A stretch of DNA of 10,545 bases from positions 1 through 10,545 of the forward strand of contig JAJDAB010000023.1 in NCBI GenBank assembly GCA_029262095.1, read 5' to 3'. Source of the stretch: Candidatus Hydrogenedentota bacterium. GTDB lineage: Bacteria; Hydrogenedentota; Hydrogenedentia; Hydrogenedentales; SLHB01. A model generated the notes under the pieces. It ran no database searches, was not told the DNA's origin, and saw nothing but the letters and a program-made list of their open reading frames with translations. The position numbers and the translations under genes were made by a program. Positions 8,431 to 10,545 of the stretch are shown one piece after another; within the stretch, counting starts at the first letter, position 1, and every line of letters starts with the position of its first letter.

Positions 8431-8459
8431 TTGACTGTTCAACGTCGGGTCTTTATACT
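8431..8459 (+). promoter_or_regulatory. Near-consensus sigma-70 promoter for the small-peptide genes
   Basis: TTGACT (8431-8436), a 17-base spacer, then TATACT (8454-8459). Each box matches the consensus at five of six positions and the spacer is ideal, making this the best promoter in the window. It would start transcription near 8466, about 70 bases before the first small peptide gene (ATG 8537). Confidence 0.7.
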
Positions 8460-8536
8460 CCGTAAGTATTGTTGTCCGAAGTAGTTGTACATTGGAAACG
8501 GGGGCCACACACGCTCGGCCCATCAGGGAGATTCTA

Positions 8537-8734
8537 ATGAAGCACGTTCATGCCATCTCGAAAACACCACAGGCCGCCGAAGCGACGGAGACGGATTTGG
8601 CGTTCATCCTATCGTTTATCACGTTTGGATTCGAAATCGCCACGGTATTGTTTAGCGCTTTTGGTAGCGTGTTTGACGGTCTCATTTCCGCGATTACGGT
8701 ATTTACGGCGGGCAAGAATCAGCCAGCAGCTTAG
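8537..8734 (+). CDS. Small hydrophobic peptide, MKHxxxIS N-terminus, copy 1
   Basis: 65 residues from ATG 8537, with AGGGAG (8525-8530) six bases upstream. This start is preferred over an in-frame TTG at 8492 because of the ribosome binding site and because the second small peptide downstream begins the same way. The first 18 residues are polar (MKHVHAIS, then Lys, Pro, Ala, Glu). From T19-D20-L21 on, the chain is strongly hydrophobic and rich in Phe, Ile, Ala and Val (about residues 21-57), interrupted by E33 and D47. It ends in a short polar tail (GKNQPAA). It could insert in or lie on a membrane. It has no Cys and no recognised family signature. It stands behind the best promoter in the window. 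Function unknown; a secreted or bacteriocin-like peptide, a small membrane protein or a modified-peptide precursor are all possible. Confidence 0.68.
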   Translation: MKHVHAISKTPQAAEATETDLAFILSFITFGFEIATVLFSAFGSVFDGLISAITVFTAGKNQPAA

Positions 8735-8743
8735 TTTTGTATC

Positions 8744-8771
8744 TGATCTGAGGTGAATTCGCCTCGGATTG
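8744..8771 (+). repeat. Palindrome between the two small peptide genes
   Basis: The stretch is centred on GAATTC (8755-8760). As RNA, UCUGAGG (8747-8753) pairs with CCUCGGA (8762-8768) including one G-U, and the stem can be extended outward by up to three weak pairs. As DNA it is an imperfect palindrome. No T-run follows, so terminator function is doubtful. It overlaps the candidate promoter of the second peptide, so it could be an operator or a processing or attenuation hairpin separating the two genes. Confidence 0.4.
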
Positions 8772-8780
8772 GTGTAGTAT
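8753..8780 (+). promoter_or_regulatory. Weak candidate promoter for the second small peptide
   Basis: TAGTAT (8775-8780), preceded by TG at 8773-8774, is a fair -10 box. The best -35 is GTGAAT (8753-8758) with a 16-base spacer, matching only the TGA core. TAGTAY also occurs at 2135 and 8406, in the other regulatory intervals. Readthrough from the promoter at 8431 is an equally good explanation for expression. Confidence 0.25.
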
Positions 8781-8821
8781 CCAATGGAATTCGTACCAGA
8801 GATGGATCTCGGAGAATACCC

Positions 8822-8983
8822 ATGAAACACTTACGTTCGATATCAACTTCACGACCTCAACCTGCGGTCCTCGTCGGCGGTGGAGGAGGCGGTTCCGCGA
8901 AGACCGACCTGCTCCTGACGATAAAGGCTGCATTGGTCGACTTTCAGTTTGCGAAGAATAACGGCGTCATCACCGGCACCTAA
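8822..8983 (+). CDS. Small peptide with six-glycine run, MKHxxxIS N-terminus, copy 2
   Basis: 53 residues from ATG 8822, with GGAG (8811-8814) seven bases upstream. An earlier in-frame GTG (8753) lacks such a site and lies in the palindrome. The N-terminus MKHLRSIS matches the MKHVHAIS of the gene just upstream. A Pro-containing stretch leads to V18 and then G19-G24, followed by SAKTDL (25-30), which matches ETDL in copy 1. The rest (about 31-53) is moderately hydrophobic, ending in KNNGVITGT. The Gly run recalls double-glycine processing sites of exported peptides, but the usual leader signature of those (LSxxEL..I.GG) is absent. No Cys. A strong terminator follows 36 bases after the stop. 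The two genes look like divergent duplicates with a conserved front and variable back; function unknown. Confidence 0.62.
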   Translation: MKHLRSISTSRPQPAVLVGGGGGGSAKTDLLLTIKAALVDFQFAKNNGVITGT

Positions 8984-9019
8984 CGCCGACTGTCAGCGTT
9001 TCGTTTCCACGTCGTCTGT

Positions 9020-9058
9020 CTCCAGCGGTTGCGTGTACGCCGCTGGAGTTGTTGTTTA
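9020..9058 (+). terminator. Intrinsic terminator after the small-peptide pair
   Basis: CTCCAGCGG (9020-9028) pairs perfectly with CCGCTGGAG (9040-9048) around an 11-base loop. It is followed by the T-rich tail TTGTTGTTTA (9049-9058). A 9-bp GC-rich stem plus tail is a good rho-independent terminator. It would end the transcript of the two peptide genes and separates them from the acetyltransferases, although some readthrough is usual. Confidence 0.75.
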
Positions 9059-9088
9059 TCATTCCGCCTTTACCTCGGTCCCTTCGAC

Positions 9089-9613
9089 ATGATTACCTGC
9101 GATCACATCATCATTCGCTCCGCGGAGTACGACGATGCGGAAGGTCTGTGGGGCCTGTACAACCCGGGCAAACCCCGCACGTTTCAGCTCGGCCCCAATA
9201 TGGAATTGCGCACGCCAACGATCGACGAATTGAAACCATTGCTCGAAGATCCAGAACGGAAACTGGGCGAATTCTACATCGTTGAAGACCTTGAGGGTGT
9301 GGTGTTGGGTTGCACCGTGATGCGATCGGCGGCAGGCGATTCGCCGTATGCCGAAGCGATGTTCGCGTTCTTCGATGAATCGCTTTATACCACGCCGGAG
9401 GCGGATGAAGCTTTTGCGTTCGTGCGCGATCAGGCTTTCAAAATTAAGAAGCGCCGGAAACTGATGGCACATTGCCTGGACACGGAACCCGCGTATCGCG
9501 ACTTTCTATTGCGTCTCGGCTATACGAGCAATGGCATTCAACGAGAACTGATTTATTCGGGCGGTCGATACCACGATCTGGAATCGCTCTCGCTATTCCC
9601 CGAGAATGACTAG
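9089..9613 (+). CDS. GNAT-like N-acetyltransferase, first of three
   Basis: 174 residues from ATG 9089. A longer reading from GTG 9029 would start inside the terminator hairpin and is rejected. No clear ribosome binding site precedes the ATG, so expression may be weak. The N-terminus IIIRSAEYDDAEGLW is the usual first strand and helix of a GNAT fold. Near residues 144-170, LGYTSNG..REL followed by SGGRYHDLESLSL follows the C-terminal pattern of RimJ/RimL-type acetyltransferases (LGF..EG..R......G.Y.D...L.L). The pyrophosphate-binding loop (R/Q-x-x-G-x-G/A) expected mid-protein is not evident; the segment there runs YTTPEADEAF. The acyl acceptor is unknown. The stop codon directly touches the ATG of the next GNAT gene, so the two are probably translationally coupled. 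Confidence 0.7.
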   Translation: MITCDHIIIRSAEYDDAEGLWGLYNPGKPRTFQLGPNMELRTPTIDELKPLLEDPERKLGEFYIVEDLEGVVLGCTVMRSAAGDSPYAEAMFAFFDESLYTTPEADEAFAFVRDQAFKIKKRRKLMAHCLDTEPAYRDFLLRLGYTSNGIQRELIYSGGRYHDLESLSLFPEND

Positions 9614-10165
9614 ATGAACGTTGCGGCTTTACCAGCTCGATTAAGACGCCCTGAAAAGGCGGACCTCGCCATTCTTGTTGATTGGATGCGCGACCCGGAA
9701 TTGATGCGAATGATTCTGGGCGAACAAGCTGGGTCGATCAGGCAATTTCGTGAACAAATTTTGTCGATTCTCACGGGTGGGTTCGGGCCTGCCTTATCCA
9801 ATACCGGCCATTTTATTATCGAGAGCGACGACGGTGCCGCGCTGGGGATGGCTGCGTTTACGAAGACGAGCTGGCGAAATCGATCCGCGTATTACGACGT
9901 GTATGTGCCGGAGTCGTATGCGTCGTCGGAGTGTCTGCATGCTGCGCACAATCTCACGATCGCATTCGGTTTTGATGAACTAAATCTTCACCGAGCCTCT
10001 GTTCGGATATCCGCAAAGACAACAACACTTCATGCCGCGCTTCTCGACCTCGGCGCGCAACGGGAGGCGATTCTACGGCAGCACGTACTCCGCGATGACG
10101 GTCCGGAAAACGTGTACTTATTCGGTGTGTTGCGCCGGGATTTCGCCGGCGAACGGGAACCCTAA
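9614..10165 (+). CDS. GNAT-like N-acetyltransferase, second of three
   Basis: 183 residues. The ATG follows the preceding TAG with no spacer (TAGATG), suggesting termination-reinitiation. Features of the GNAT (RimJ/RimL-like) fold are clear: LRRPEKADLAILVDWMRDP near the N-terminus, strand 4 DVYVPE (95-100), then FGFDELNLHRASVRI, and a C-terminal end LRQHVLRDDGPENVYLFGVL. SWRNR at 86-90 is also found in the next protein. The loop after DVYVPE (SYASSEC) lacks the glycines that normally hold the CoA pyrophosphate, so catalytic activity needs caution. It is a clear paralog of the third gene. Substrates of this broad family include protein N-termini, amino sugars, antibiotics and peptides; nothing here chooses among them. 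Confidence 0.82.
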   Translation: MNVAALPARLRRPEKADLAILVDWMRDPELMRMILGEQAGSIRQFREQILSILTGGFGPALSNTGHFIIESDDGAALGMAAFTKTSWRNRSAYYDVYVPESYASSECLHAAHNLTIAFGFDELNLHRASVRISAKTTTLHAALLDLGAQREAILRQHVLRDDGPENVYLFGVLRRDFAGEREP

Positions 10166-10166
10166 A

Positions 10167-10545
10167 ATGGCGCTCAAATCGAAAGCCTATATCCGACGTG
10201 CTGATCGATCGGACATCGACACCATGGTGGCGTGGATGGAAGATCCGGCGTTCGTGCATTTTATCTACGGTGACGCCGTGCGCACATCGAAACAAATTCG
10301 GCAACACCTCGTGGGGATGATCGGCCGACAAATGCCAGGCATGATTCCCGGTCATCTGCATCTCATCGCGCAACGGCCTGGTGAAGAACCGTTGGGCATG
10401 CTCACGATCGGCGGGATCAGTTGGCGCAATCGGAACTGTTCGCTGGACGCGTACATCGTAGAAAAAGCGCGGAATCAGATGACGGGGTTCACCGTAGCCT
10501 GTCAAGGAATCGATTATTGCTTTCGCGAACTCAATGTGCGGCGCG
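10167..10545 (+). CDS. GNAT-like N-acetyltransferase, third of three, 3' end outside the window
   Basis: Open to the right edge: 126 complete codons from ATG 10167, one base after the previous stop. GGGAA at 10155-10159 is a plausible ribosome binding site. The protein begins MALKSKAYIRRADRSDID and continues MVAWMEDPAFVHFIYGD, aligning with the second GNAT through the shared elements W-M-x-D-P, S-x-x-Q-[IF]-R, G-H, LGM and SWRNR (85-89). It then has DAYIVEK (strand 4) and the start of the CFRELNVRR helix/strand seen as FGFDELNLHR in the paralog. The CoA loop region (KARNQMTG) is again not canonical. The missing part should hold the C-terminal LGF/REH-type motif. It forms a compact operon-like run with the two preceding GNAT genes, and the run may continue beyond the window. 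Confidence 0.78.
   Translation, partial: MALKSKAYIRRADRSDIDTMVAWMEDPAFVHFIYGDAVRTSKQIRQHLVGMIGRQMPGMIPGHLHLIAQRPGEEPLGMLTIGGISWRNRNCSLDAYIVEKARNQMTGFTVACQGIDYCFRELNVRR

Noticed and set aside
8492..8536. 15-residue extension of the first small peptide from a TTG
   Set aside because: No ribosome binding site before TTG; AGGGAG is correctly placed for ATG 8537 and the second peptide shares that start.
9029..9088. 20-residue N-terminal extension of the first GNAT
   Set aside because: It would begin in the loop of the terminator hairpin, has no ribosome binding site and is not needed for the GNAT fold.
8323..9088. Sigma-54 promoter or CRISPR-type repeats in the small-peptide region
   Set aside because: No GG-N10-GC pair with surrounding consensus and no regularly spaced repeats were found.
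9954..10505. 183-codon minus-strand ORF at the right end
   Set aside because: It is opposite two well-supported GNAT genes, is very Arg/His-rich and shows no domain motif; a shadow.

Overview
All genes in this window read left to right on the + strand. Base composition is moderate, slightly GC-rich by eye. Starts are ATG or GTG, usually behind a purine-rich ribosome binding site. This is ordinary bacterial chromosome with no insertion sequence, phage gene, tRNA, rRNA or CRISPR array. The gltB-gltD order with an NADPH-type small subunit points to a free-living bacterium that assimilates ammonium through GS-GOGAT. The sequence alone does not fix the phylum. An environmental Gram-negative lineage is my guess.

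Left part (1-2268). First comes a 259-residue protein that looks like a SAM-dependent methyltransferase with an unusual pair of hydrophobic segments after the SAM-binding half. Next is a 338-residue protein with one N-terminal membrane anchor and a long coiled coil carrying K(A/S)DL-type repeats, of unknown function. A 270-base gene-free leader precedes gltB.

Middle (2269-8322). A complete gltBD operon encodes both subunits of glutamate synthase (GltB 1518 aa, GltD 497 aa), separated by 3 bases. All the expected catalytic, Fe-S and nucleotide-binding motifs are present. This is the only part with a firm biochemical role: glutamine + 2-oxoglutarate + NADPH giving two glutamates.

Right part (8323-10545). 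This is the most interesting stretch. A regulatory interval contains five copies of the pentamer GGTCA/TGACC and a near-consensus sigma-70 promoter. It is followed by two tiny genes (65 and 53 aa) that share the N-terminus MKHxxxIS and a later TDL. One continues as a Phe-rich hydrophobic peptide and the other contains a run of six glycines. A good intrinsic terminator closes this pair. Three GNAT-like acetyltransferase genes then follow almost without gaps; the last two are clearly paralogous and the last is cut by the window edge. A working hypothesis is a small-peptide locus with acyltransferases beside it, but the link between peptides and GNATs is positional only and a terminator lies between them.
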